The position numbers and the translations under genes are program-made. Below, piece after piece: positions 50,857-59,373 of a DNA stretch of 64,000 nucleotides (its first letter is position 1; every line of letters begins with the position of its first letter). Source of the stretch: Haladaptatus sp. DYF46 (lineage in GTDB: Archaea; Halobacteriota; Halobacteria; Halobacteriales; Haladaptataceae); NCBI RefSeq assembly GCF_021083305.1, contig NZ_JAJFAY010000001.1:496001-560000 (forward strand). Reading direction: 5' to 3'. The notes under the pieces were generated by a model, which ran no database searches, was not told the origin of the DNA, and was given only the letters and a program-made list of their open reading frames with translations.

Positions 50857-51744
50857 ATGGATACGGTTGAAAAAATCATCGCGACCGTCGCCGCCGCCGC
50901 GCCCGAAATCCGCGGCGGTCTCACCGGCCGCCGTCGGAAGGCGGACGAGGAGAACCCAAGCGGGGAAATCCAGATGGCGGCGGACGTGTGGGCCGACGAG
51001 CACCTCGAAGCCGAGTTGACCGCCATCGACGGGGTCGGCGAGTTCGCGAGCGAGGAACGGGAACACGTCGTCGAGTGTGGCGAGGGTCTGTCGGTCGCCG
51101 TCGACCCGCTCGACGGGTCGTCGAACCTCAAATCGAACAACTCGATGGGAACCGTCGTCGGCGTCTACGACGCGCCGCTCCCGGCGAAGGGAACCGACCT
51201 CGTCGCGGCGGCGTTCGTCCTCTTCGGCCCCATCACGACGATGATGGTCGCCCGCGACGGGTCGGTGACGGAGTACGTCGTGGAGGACACCGCGGTGCAA
51301 GGCACCGCGGAAGAGTCGAGCGGCGAAGCGCCGCGAGACGGCGAACGACGAGTCGTCACCGAGGACGTCTCGCTTCCGGACGACCCCACCGTCTACGGGT
51401 TCGGTGGCCGCGTTCCGGACTGGCCCGAGGCGTTCACGGCCTACGCACGCGAGGTCGAGAACGAACTCAAACTACGCTACGGCGGTTCGATGATCGGGGA
51501 TGTGAATCAAGTACTGACCTACGGCGGCGTGTTCGCCTACCCCGGACTGGAATCGCGCCCGGAGGGAAAGCTCCGTCTCCAGTTCGAGGCCAACCCGATG
51601 GCGTACATCATCGAGTCCGCGGGCGGCCGGTCCTCCGACGGCGAGACGTCGATTCTCGACGTGACGCCCGAGGGGCTTCACCAGCGAGTGCCGCTGCACA
51701 TCGGCAACGAGGACCTCATCGAGCGTCTCGAATCGACGCTATAG
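50857..51744 (+). CDS. fbp: fructose-1,6-bisphosphatase class 1
   Basis: The 295-residue enzyme removes the 1-phosphate in gluconeogenesis. The metal-binding motif VDPLDGSSNLKSNNSMGT is near residue 83, and other signature parts are LRYGGSMIGDVNQVLTYGG and LQFEANPMAYIIESAGG. Its start lies 3 bp after the stop of the aldolase gene, so the two are co-translated. The ATG 50857 is used though the frame is open upstream to 50635. It lacks any signal for export. Confidence 0.95.
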   Translation: MDTVEKIIATVAAAAPEIRGGLTGRRRKADEENPSGEIQMAADVWADEHLEAELTAIDGVGEFASEEREHVVECGEGLSVAVDPLDGSSNLKSNNSMGTVVGVYDAPLPAKGTDLVAAAFVLFGPITTMMVARDGSVTEYVVEDTAVQGTAEESSGEAPRDGERRVVTEDVSLPDDPTVYGFGGRVPDWPEAFTAYAREVENELKLRYGGSMIGDVNQVLTYGGVFAYPGLESRPEGKLRLQFEANPMAYIIESAGGRSSDGETSILDVTPEGLHQRVPLHIGNEDLIERLESTL

Positions 51745-51808
51745 CGCTTCGGACCGTTCGTTTTTCTTTCGGGGTTGTGGACGGGTTTCCCGGCCGTTAG
51801 GCGACGGA

Positions 51809-54217
51809 TCACGTTTCGAGCGACTGGTTCGTTCCTCCCGTCGTGGTTCCGGGAGTCGCCGGTGTCGTTTGCGGTCCGGCCGTCGTCGCAACCGTCGTGG
51901 GGCCAGCGGTCGCGGTCGGGCCGCCGACGGTCGTTTGTGGTACGGTGGTCTGGCTGGGACCGCCGACTTGGCGGATACACGCCTGCAGGTCGCTCTGCTG
52001 TGTCGTCGCGACTTGCTGGCCGTTCGAGTCGAATATCGTCGCGTTGACGAAGACGTACCCGTCGGCATCCAAGTCAGCGGTCGTGTTCGTCCACGACACC
52101 GTCCCGTTCGGCTGCTGTACGAAGTCCGCCGCCGAGACGTTCCGTGTCACCAGCACGCCCGACTGCGGGTTCGAGGCGTTCACCAACACCGCCTGCATCC
52201 GATAGTCGGCCGGTTGCGCCGCGTTCACCGTGATTCGCGTACAGGTCAGATTCACGCTCGCCGGTGCGATAGGTGGTCCGGTCGTCGCCGTCGTGGTGTT
52301 CGTCGTAGTTGTCGGCGGCGCAACGGTGGTCGTCGTCCCGTTCGGCGTCGTTGTCGTCGGAGTCGTCGTGGCGTTCGTCGCGGTGGTCGTAACCGGATTC
52401 GGTGTGGTGGTCGCCGGTGCGGTCGTTATGGTAGCTGGCGGTGCCGCGGTCGTCGGGTTCTGAGCGGTGGTCGACGGAGTCGATGTCGCCGGTTGCGTCG
52501 TCTGCGTCGGCTGTGCCGTCGGTTGCGCTCCGCCGCTCGCCTCGTTCTGGGCTACCGACCGAAGCGTTTCGGGCGGAACGGTCGTTCCCGGTTGTAACTC
52601 ATCCGACGCCTGTGACGTCCCCGAGAGGGCTGCCTGTCGGATCTGATCCCCGTCGGTTACGCTTCCCGCGGTCGCTCCCTGCGTCGCGCCGGCGGCCGCG
52701 CCGAACGATATCGCCTGCACTTGCCGGACGGTCGCCTGCTGCACTTGCGTGATTCCGCCGAGCGCCGCCCCGCGCGAGGCCGCCTGCAACTGCGTCACCG
52801 ACGCTTGCTGGCTCTGTGAGATAGCTCCACTCGATGCTCCCTGCGTTGCCGCCTGTACCTGTTTAACGGAGGCTTGCTGGCGTTGGCTCGCCACGACGCC
52901 ACCCGCACACGCCCCTCGGGCGGCAGCCTGTACTTGCGTGACGCTCACCTGCTGACTCTGCGTGATGGCACCCGACGCCGCCCCGACGCAGGCCGACTGA
53001 ATCTGTGTGATACGGACGGTCTGAACCTGCGTGATGCCTCCCTGTGACGCCCCTTTCGCGGCGGCTTGAATCTGTTCGACGTTCACGACCTGCTTCTGGA
53101 CGGCTCCCTGCACCGCGCCCTGTGCCGACCCCTGTGCGACGACCTGAATCTGGACGATGTTCACGACTTGAATCTGCGTGACGCTCAACGCGCCGGCGGC
53201 CGCGCCGCGGCAGGCCGCCTGAATTTGCTTGACCGTCGCTTGCTGGACCTGCGTGAGTCCACCCGTCACGGCACCCTGTGCCGCCACCTGAATCTGCGTT
53301 ACGGACACCTGCTGAACCTGCGAGACGGCACCCGCCGCGGCACCGCGACACGCCGCTTGCACCTGCTGGACGGTCGCCTGCTGAACTTGCGTGACGCCGC
53401 CGCGCGCCGCACCTATCGCGGCACCTTGCACCTGTTTCGCGTTCGCGCGCTGGGCTTGGACCGCGCCGCTCGCGGCCCCTTGCGTCGCGGCCTGTATCTG
53501 TTTCACCGAGACGCTCTGTCTCTGATCGAGTGCGCCGAACGCGGCCCCCTGTCCTGCCTCCTGAATCTGTGAGACGCTCGCTTGCTGGTTCTGCGTCGCG
53601 CCGGTTGCCGCGCCCTGTGCACCACCCTTCGCTGCGGCCTGCACCTGCGAGACGGTCGCTCGTTGGCTCCCGGCCGTCGCACCGTGTGCTGCGCCGAACG
53701 CGGCGGCCTGTATCTGCGTCACCGTGGCCCGCTGGACCTGCGTGGTCGCACCGGCGGTCGCACCCTGTGTCGCCGTCTGAATCTGCGTGACGTTCGCGTC
53801 CTGACTCTGGAGGAGGGTCCCGTGTGCCGCGCCGCGCGCCGCCGCCTGAATCTGCGTGACGTTCGCCTGCTGGTTCTGGGAGACGGACTGCACTGCACCC
53901 TGCACGGCGGCTTGACGCTGCTGTTGGGTGATCGTGACTCCTTGTCTCTGTGCCAACGACGCACCCTGCACGGCACCGAGCGTGGCGGCCCGTTCACGGG
54001 CCGACTGATTTGTCGCCGTCCGTTGGAGGAGAGCGCTGTTTCCCTCGCTCGCCGGTAACAGCGGAAGCGTGGCTGTCGATGCCGACGGTGCTGGCGGCGT
54101 GGCGGACGTTGCTGAAGCCGATTCGGGCGATTTCGAAAGCGAAACGACGCCGATGCTTGCGGTGCTGACGAGGAGTACGAGGAAGAGGGCGAGTGCGGCC
54201 CGTGCGAATCGAGTCAT
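51809..54217 (-). CDS. exported Gln/Ala/Gly tandem-repeat protein, amyloid- or fibre-like
   Basis: The 802-residue protein has an N-terminal signal (MTRFARAALALFLVLLVSTA). Residues 93-520 hold about 17 tandem repeats of mostly 23 residues. The unit reads Q-[QR]-x-x-V-x-Q-[IV]-Q then A-A-x-x-G-A-A-x-G-A. Gln and Ala sit at fixed places, as in the curlin repeats of bacterial amyloids. Residues 550-650 are a Thr/Pro/Ala-rich, likely glycosylated, stalk with NAT and NTT sequons. About 655-750 form a small beta-rich domain with Cys659 and Cys747, followed by a second Thr-rich tail. No PGF-CTERM or sortase motif is seen. It should be secreted or surface-bound. No function is known. Confidence 0.85.
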   Translation of the reverse strand: MTRFARAALALFLVLLVSTASIGVVSLSKSPESASATSATPPAPSASTATLPLLPASEGNSALLQRTATNQSARERAATLGAVQGASLAQRQGVTITQQQRQAAVQGAVQSVSQNQQANVTQIQAAARGAAHGTLLQSQDANVTQIQTATQGATAGATTQVQRATVTQIQAAAFGAAHGATAGSQRATVSQVQAAAKGGAQGAATGATQNQQASVSQIQEAGQGAAFGALDQRQSVSVKQIQAATQGAASGAVQAQRANAKQVQGAAIGAARGGVTQVQQATVQQVQAACRGAAAGAVSQVQQVSVTQIQVAAQGAVTGGLTQVQQATVKQIQAACRGAAAGALSVTQIQVVNIVQIQVVAQGSAQGAVQGAVQKQVVNVEQIQAAAKGASQGGITQVQTVRITQIQSACVGAASGAITQSQQVSVTQVQAAARGACAGGVVASQRQQASVKQVQAATQGASSGAISQSQQASVTQLQAASRGAALGGITQVQQATVRQVQAISFGAAAGATQGATAGSVTDGDQIRQAALSGTSQASDELQPGTTVPPETLRSVAQNEASGGAQPTAQPTQTTQPATSTPSTTAQNPTTAAPPATITTAPATTTPNPVTTTATNATTTPTTTTPNGTTTTVAPPTTTTNTTTATTGPPIAPASVNLTCTRITVNAAQPADYRMQAVLVNASNPQSGVLVTRNVSAADFVQQPNGTVSWTNTTADLDADGYVFVNATIFDSNGQQVATTQQSDLQACIRQVGGPSQTTVPQTTVGGPTATAGPTTVATTAGPQTTPATPGTTTGGTNQSLET
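52658..53941 (-). repeat. tandem array of about 69-bp repeats in the repeat protein
   Basis: The array encodes residues 93-520. The V-x-Q-[IV]-Q element falls at 120, 143, 166, 189, 215, 238, 260, 283, 306, 329, 354, 380, 403, 426, 451, 474 and 497, so the period is 23 residues (69 bp) with small insertions. Units differ in sequence, so this is an old and diverged array, not recent slippage. Confidence 0.9.
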
Positions 54218-54531
54218 CGGATACGACTCACACGGCAATGGCGCACGTTAACTACGGGCATCGTTAATTCCGTTCTCCGAATCACCGGCCAATATCGGTC
54301 TTGATTGCCGAATCCGAAACCACCAATACCGGAAGTAGTGAAAGATAATCGACAGGGTAATACACGTTTCGAGCGACCGTGGCTGTTCGCACACGGACCC
54401 GAATATAATCGGTGTTCCATTTATACGAAATAAAACTCTTGGGGCCGATGATTTCACTTTCGTTGCCAGTTTTCTAGGTGTCTAGATTCACCCTTCTTTA
54501 TCCATGCTGGTCAACTGCTGTTGAGCGTCGC
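54218..54531. other. divergent intergenic region, 314 bp
   Basis: This gap separates the start of the repeat protein (leftward) from the DUF7344-like gene (rightward). AGTTAACG near 54247-54254 on the reverse strand may be the TATA of the repeat gene. CTTTATCC near 54495-54502 is a candidate for the other. A symmetrical TCTAG-GTGT-CTAGA at 54473-54486 lies nearer the second gene. No ORF is convincing. Confidence 0.5.
54473..54486. promoter_or_regulatory. 14-bp symmetrical site between the divergent genes
   Basis: TCTAG and CTAGA flank a 4-bp spacer. It lies 46-59 bp before the DUF7344-like start. It could be an autoregulatory operator. Confidence 0.4.
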
Positions 54532-54954
54532 ATGAGCAACGAGTCACCATACCGTGATGACACGGGGAACCGCCCATCGGGACAACCCTCCCACGTACTT
54601 CGCGCCGAACCGGCAGTGAGCAGACCATCGTTCGATGACATCTTCGAACTGTTGTCGAACAAGCAACGGAGATACGCCATCCACTATCTCTCGACGACGG
54701 CGGACGGCGTAGCGACGCTTTCCGACCTCGTCGATCAGGTCGTCACGTGGGAGACCGAAACGTCGGCCGACGATGTTCCGGACGATTACCGACGGCGTGT
54801 CGAAGCATCGCTTCACCACACGCATCTCCCGAAACTCGCGGACGCGAACATCATCGATTACGATCCACGGAGCGAATCACTTCGGTACTGGGGTCAACCC
54901 GTTCTCGAAGAGTACGCGGAGCACGTCGCGGCGATGGAACTCCCCGACCAGTAG
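54532..54954 (+). CDS. DUF7344-like winged-helix protein
   Basis: The 140-residue protein has FDDIFELLSNKQRRYAIHYL (about residues 38-57) and the H-x-H-L-P-K-L-A-D element (HHTHLPKLADANIIDYDP). This is the same family as the gene at 13830. It is divergently placed against the repeat-protein gene, so it may regulate it, though this is only inferred from position. The start ATG 54532 is favoured since the upstream part is not conserved in style. Confidence 0.75.
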   Translation: MSNESPYRDDTGNRPSGQPSHVLRAEPAVSRPSFDDIFELLSNKQRRYAIHYLSTTADGVATLSDLVDQVVTWETETSADDVPDDYRRRVEASLHHTHLPKLADANIIDYDPRSESLRYWGQPVLEEYAEHVAAMELPDQ

Positions 54955-55110
54955 TCCGTCTCGATTCGTTCCGCACTGCTCTCCCCCCCGCAGACGTTTC
55001 TAACCCTCCCCCTCTCGTTTCCTTTTTCCGCCACTTCACCCACTCGCCGAGAAAATGTTGCCGCGATGGAAAGGGAAAACGGTTTGAAATCGCCTCACGG
55101 ATTCACATTC

Positions 55111-56814
55111 ATGAAAGTTCGTATCGGAACGGAGGCGACCGAGGAGGAAGCCTCGGCGATCGCCAGCGCGCTCGCAAAACACGTCGGAAGCGAGGTGGAG
55201 GTGTTCGTCGGCGACGCGGACGAACCGACGGCCACGTGGAGCGACCCCGGCGAACCGCCGGAAGACGACCTCGGACCGACGGAACGGGAAGAACTCCTCT
55301 GGGGGGAAATCGAGGACATCGAGTCGGGCGGGAAGGAAAAATACAAAGAACGCCTCTCGGAGAAGGGCAAACTGTTCGTCCGTGATAGACTCGACCTGTG
55401 GTTCGGAGAGGAAGGACTGAAGTTCGAGGACGGCCGGTTCGCCGAGTTCGACGCGGACGACCGACTGCCCGCCGACGGCCTCATTACCGGCGCGGCGGAG
55501 TTCGAGGACCGTGACCTACACTTCATGGCGAACGACTTCACCGTCAAAGCCGGAAGCATGGCCGCGAAGGGCGTCGAGAAGTTCCTCCGCATGCAACAGC
55601 GTGCGCTCCAGAACGGGAAACCCGTCCTCTACCTGATGGACTCCTCGGGTGGCCGCATCGACCAGCAGTCCGGGTTCTTCGCCAACCGTGAGGGCATCGG
55701 GAAGTACTACTACAACCACTCGATGCTCTCGGGACGCGTGCCACAGATTTGCGTCCTCTACGGGCCGTGCATCGCCGGGGCCGCCTACACCCCGGTCTTC
55801 GCGGACTTCACCATCATGGTCGAGGGAATGTCGGCGATGGCCATCGCCTCCCCGCGGATGGTACAGATGGTCACGGGCGAGGACATCAGCATGCAGGACC
55901 TCGGGGGCGCACACATGCACGCCGAACACTCGGGAAGCGCGGACCTCGTGGCCCGCGACGAGGAACACGCCCGCGAACTCGTCGCAGACCTCATCACGTA
56001 CCTGCCCGATAAGGCACACGAGAAACCGCCGCGAAGCGAGCCGAAAGCGCCCGAACGGTCCCCGGAGGGCATCGACGGCGTCATCCCGAACAGTCCGAAC
56101 CGGGCCTACGACATGACCGACCTGATAGAGCGCGTGGTCGATGCCGACTCCTACTTCGAACTCAGGCCGGACTTCGGCGGGGAAATCATCACCGCCTTCG
56201 CGCGAATCGACGGGCGACCCGTCGGTATCGTCGCCAACCAACCGGCACAGCGCTCCGGGGCCATCTTCCCGGACGCCGCCGAAAAGGCCGCCGAGTTCAT
56301 CTGGAAGTGCGACGCGTTCGAGATTCCGCTCCTCTACCTCTGTGACACGCCGGGCTTCATGGCCGGGTCGCAGGTCGAGAAGGACGCGATTCTGGAGAAG
56401 GGGAAGAAGATGATTTACGCAACGTCCTCCTCCACCGTCCCGAAACTCTCCGTCGTCGTGCGGAAGGCCTACGGCGCGGGTATCTACGCCATGTCCGGTC
56501 CGGCCTACGACCCACAGAGTATCATCGCACTTCCGTCGGGTGAAATCGGTATCATGGGACCGGAGGCGGCCATCAACGCCGTCTACGCGAACAAGCTGAA
56601 CGACATCGAAGACGAGGAGGAACGCGCTCAACGCGAGCGGGAACTCCGCGAGGAGTACCGCGAGGACATCGACGTCCACCGCATGGCGAGCGAGATGGTC
56701 ATCGACGACATCGTTCCGCCGAGTACCCTCCGCGAGGAACTCGTCCAGCGATACGACTTCTACGCCGGTCTGGAGAAGGACCTGCCGGACAAGAAACACG
56801 GCACGATTCTGTAG
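55111..56814 (+). CDS. acyl-CoA carboxylase carboxyltransferase (beta) with N-terminal extension
   Basis: The 567-residue enzyme transfers CO2 from biotin to an acyl-CoA (propionyl- or acetyl-CoA). The carboxyltransferase core starts near residue 60 (GGKEKYKERLSEKGKL) and has the acyl-CoA-binding GPCIAGAAYTPVFADFTIM and LCDTPGFMAGSQVE, then AIFPDAAEKAAEFIWK. The first 45 or so residues (MKVRIGTEATEEEASAIASA) are extra and resemble the small epsilon or PccX-type subunit that in other organisms is a separate protein. No biotin carboxylase or biotin carrier gene is in the window. The start is ATG 55111. Confidence 0.88.
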   Translation: MKVRIGTEATEEEASAIASALAKHVGSEVEVFVGDADEPTATWSDPGEPPEDDLGPTEREELLWGEIEDIESGGKEKYKERLSEKGKLFVRDRLDLWFGEEGLKFEDGRFAEFDADDRLPADGLITGAAEFEDRDLHFMANDFTVKAGSMAAKGVEKFLRMQQRALQNGKPVLYLMDSSGGRIDQQSGFFANREGIGKYYYNHSMLSGRVPQICVLYGPCIAGAAYTPVFADFTIMVEGMSAMAIASPRMVQMVTGEDISMQDLGGAHMHAEHSGSADLVARDEEHARELVADLITYLPDKAHEKPPRSEPKAPERSPEGIDGVIPNSPNRAYDMTDLIERVVDADSYFELRPDFGGEIITAFARIDGRPVGIVANQPAQRSGAIFPDAAEKAAEFIWKCDAFEIPLLYLCDTPGFMAGSQVEKDAILEKGKKMIYATSSSTVPKLSVVVRKAYGAGIYAMSGPAYDPQSIIALPSGEIGIMGPEAAINAVYANKLNDIEDEEERAQRERELREEYREDIDVHRMASEMVIDDIVPPSTLREELVQRYDFYAGLEKDLPDKKHGTIL

Positions 56815-56927
56815 AGGGACGGAGATCGGTCGATTTAGACCCCGTTTAAGCCGCATAATCCGGTTCATAATAAAGCCCCGTTCGGGTGTGCCTGCGGATG
56901 TACGTGGAATACCCCGCGCCAGCATCC

Positions 56928-57272
56928 ATGAGTCACCAACCCCTTTCGTTTCGATATCAGCGCACGGATTGGCTCGATTTCGGTACCATCGAGCGACTGC
57001 TCTGGGCCGTCGTCCTTCTCGCGCTCGTGGGTGATTTGCTCACGACGTACGTCGGGTTGCGGGCGGGGCTCGTCGAATCGAATCCGGTCGCACGCCACGC
57101 GCTCGGCCGATTCGGCTTCCTCTCGCTGGTCGGACTGAAGGCGTTCGCGCTCGCCGTCGGATTCGTGGGCCGGACCCTCGTTCCGCGGGAGTACGCCGCG
57201 TTCGTTCCGGTCGGCCTCGCCGCCCCGTGGGTGTTCGCCGTCGTCGTCAACCTCTCGCTGTTCCTGCCTTAA
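56928..57272 (+). CDS. DUF5658 membrane protein
   Basis: The 114-residue protein has a polar N-terminal part, then three hydrophobic segments. The first carries the family signature GDLLTTYVGL, followed by GLVESNPVARHALG. I recall this as DUF5658. It has no known function. The start at 56928 is preferred because the earlier in-frame ATG lies in a different composition. It converges with the MaoC gene and overlaps it by 4 bp. Confidence 0.8.
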   Translation: MSHQPLSFRYQRTDWLDFGTIERLLWAVVLLALVGDLLTTYVGLRAGLVESNPVARHALGRFGFLSLVGLKAFALAVGFVGRTLVPREYAAFVPVGLAAPWVFAVVVNLSLFLP

Positions 57273-57724
57273 GGTTTCTTCAACGAGAGAACCGTTCGCT
57301 CGAACTCACACACGAGCGTCTCGTCGTCGCCATCGACTGTGAAGACCTCGACCTTCATCGTGACGACGCCGCGTTCGCCGTCGCTCGTCTCGCGCTTGTC
57401 CGTGACCGTGGACTGGGCGCGAATCGTATCTCCGTGAAACACCGGTTCCGGGTGGGAGACGTCGTCGTAGGAGAGGTTGGCGACGATGGTTCCGTCCGTG
57501 GTGTCGGGAATCGACACCCCCACGGCGACGCTCATGGTGTACAGTCCGTTGACCAACCGCTCGCCGAACTGGGTGTCCGCCGCGAAGTCGGCGTCCAGAT
57601 GGAGCGGCTGTTGATTCATCGTCATATCGCAGAACCGCTGATTGTCGCTTTCGCTGATGGTACGTCGCTTTTCGTGTTCGATGGTTTCACCGACCTCGAA
57701 CTCCTCGTAATACAGCCCCGTCAT
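57269..57724 (-). CDS. MaoC-family (R)-specific enoyl-CoA hydratase
   Basis: The 151-residue hot-dog-fold enzyme begins MTGLYYEEFEVGETIEHEKR, has SESDNQRFCDMTMNQQPLHL with the catalytic Asp and His, and continues with NGLYTMSVAVGVSI. MaoC proteins hydrate enoyl-CoA in PHA or fatty-acid pathways, or methylsuccinyl-type routes. Its stop lies next to DUF5658. The longer frame to 57829 is not used, since the added part has no family resemblance. Confidence 0.85.
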   Translation of the reverse strand: MTGLYYEEFEVGETIEHEKRRTISESDNQRFCDMTMNQQPLHLDADFAADTQFGERLVNGLYTMSVAVGVSIPDTTDGTIVANLSYDDVSHPEPVFHGDTIRAQSTVTDKRETSDGERGVVTMKVEVFTVDGDDETLVCEFERTVLSLKKP

Positions 57725-57889
57725 GCGAACGTCTGCGTCGAGCGAGGGAAAAATCCTGTCGGTCTGGGGGCGATTGTTGCAACCGCTCCCAATCGTTGCG
57801 CGTTCGATAGCCCCCCGTAAGCAGCCCATAACAAAGAGGCTAGTATTCGAACGGGGTGATGCTCAGGCCAAAGTCAGGTCAGGACAAAT

Positions 57890-59089
57890 ATGAAAGAACG
57901 AAACACGCGACAGGCGAGGGAGAAGCGTCGTGAGGGAACGGAGCGGACACGAGGTGACGGTGTCGGTTCGAACACGACTGACGTGTTCGATCGAGCGGTG
58001 ACGCCCGACGACGCCACGTTCATCGCCGACGGCGGTATCGATTCCGGGCCGAACGTCCGAATCGGTGCCCCCGAACCCGGCGTCGAAGGGGAACCGACCA
58101 CCCTGACGATGCCAACGGGCGAGGGCAGACGTGCTCACGCACGGTGGTGCGCTCACGTCGGCGGGCCGGTCGAAACCGCCCCCATCATCAGGAATCGGTC
58201 GGTGTACGTCGGAACGGAGAACGGATTCGTCTGCAGCATCGACCGGTTGGACGGCGTCAGCAATTGGCTGTTTCAAGCACCGAACGCGGTCGGTTCGCCG
58301 GTTCCGGGTGCGGAGTTCACCTACGTCGGCGACCGGAGCGGAAACCTGTTCGCGCTGGACGGGGCGACGGGAACGCGGGAGTGGACCTTTCGAACCGATG
58401 CGGGCGTCGAGGAGTCGCCGATACTCCTCGGCGATTCGCTCTACGTCGCGGCGCGAAACGGACGGGTGTCCACGCTCGACGCCGAAACCGGGGCGGAAAC
58501 GTCGTCGTTCAGAAGTCCGGCACGGGCGCTCACGTCGATGCAGATCGCCGGAGACACCCTCTATGCGACCGGCCTCGACGGCGGTCTGTTCGCCCACCGA
58601 CTGTCCGACGGCGACGAACGATTCCGCTTTGCGCCCTCGCTCGCCATCGCGGGTACGCCCGCAGTCGTCGGCGATACGGTGTACGTCGGAACCGTGGACG
58701 GGGACCGAATCTACGCGCTCGACGCCGAAACGGGCGAGACGGAGTGGCGATACGAGGCCGACGCCGGGATTTGGTCGTCTCCCACTTTCGTCGGCGGGAC
58801 CGTCTACGTCGGCTGTGCGAACGGGGACGTTCTAGCGCTCGACGCGGCGGACGGAACCGAACGCTGGCGCGTCGAAACCGGTGCGCACGTGTGGGGGTCG
58901 CTCGCCGTCACGGACGAACTGGTGTACGTCTGCAACGACGACGGACTGCTCGTCGCACTCGACCGCGCCGACGGCGGCGTCAGGTGGTATTTCCACGCAC
59001 GGGATTCGCTGGTCGGGTCGCCGGCCGTCGGCAGCGACGCCGTTTACGTCGGTGACGTGGCCGGAACGGTGTACTCACTTCCCCTGTAA
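57890..59089 (+). CDS. PQQ-like beta-propeller repeat protein
   Basis: The 399-residue protein has seven to eight blade repeats of about 38 residues, each with patterns such as VYVGTENGFVCSIDRLDG, LFALDGATGTREWTF and VYVGCANGDVLALDAADG. This is the outer-membrane BamB/PQQ-type propeller fold. The N-terminus is charged (MKERNTRQAREKRREG) and lacks a signal peptide or lipobox, so the protein may be cytosolic. Ligand and partner are unknown. A C/T-rich tract follows its stop. Confidence 0.85.
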   Translation: MKERNTRQAREKRREGTERTRGDGVGSNTTDVFDRAVTPDDATFIADGGIDSGPNVRIGAPEPGVEGEPTTLTMPTGEGRRAHARWCAHVGGPVETAPIIRNRSVYVGTENGFVCSIDRLDGVSNWLFQAPNAVGSPVPGAEFTYVGDRSGNLFALDGATGTREWTFRTDAGVEESPILLGDSLYVAARNGRVSTLDAETGAETSSFRSPARALTSMQIAGDTLYATGLDGGLFAHRLSDGDERFRFAPSLAIAGTPAVVGDTVYVGTVDGDRIYALDAETGETEWRYEADAGIWSSPTFVGGTVYVGCANGDVLALDAADGTERWRVETGAHVWGSLAVTDELVYVCNDDGLLVALDRADGGVRWYFHARDSLVGSPAVGSDAVYVGDVAGTVYSLPL

Positions 59090-59110
59090 TCCGCTCCTGA
59101 AGCGTCTCCC

Positions 59111-59198
59111 GGTCCTGCTTTCCTCTCTCCGTCCTTCTCCTCTTCACTTCCTTCGTCCTTTTCCGTTCCCTTCGTTTCCTCGTCTCTCCCTTCGCTCG
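59111..59198. repeat. polypyrimidine tract
   Basis: For about 88 bp nearly every base of the + strand is C or T, with scattered G. It lies between the propeller gene and gdh. Such tracts may adopt triplex or other unusual DNA forms, and its RNA could help end transcription. Confidence 0.6.
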
Positions 59199-59373
59199 GT
59201 TACTTTCGTCGCTCGCGCGGTCCACACCCGCCCTCTCGTTTCACCCTCCCGATGATCGTGTTCTTTCGCGACCGTCGTGCCGTGGTATTGCATGGCGACG
59301 CGGTGACGGATGGTAAGGTCTTTCTCGCGGCGCTCCCGACTAAACGGGCAAGCCTGTCGGAGGCGTCCACACC

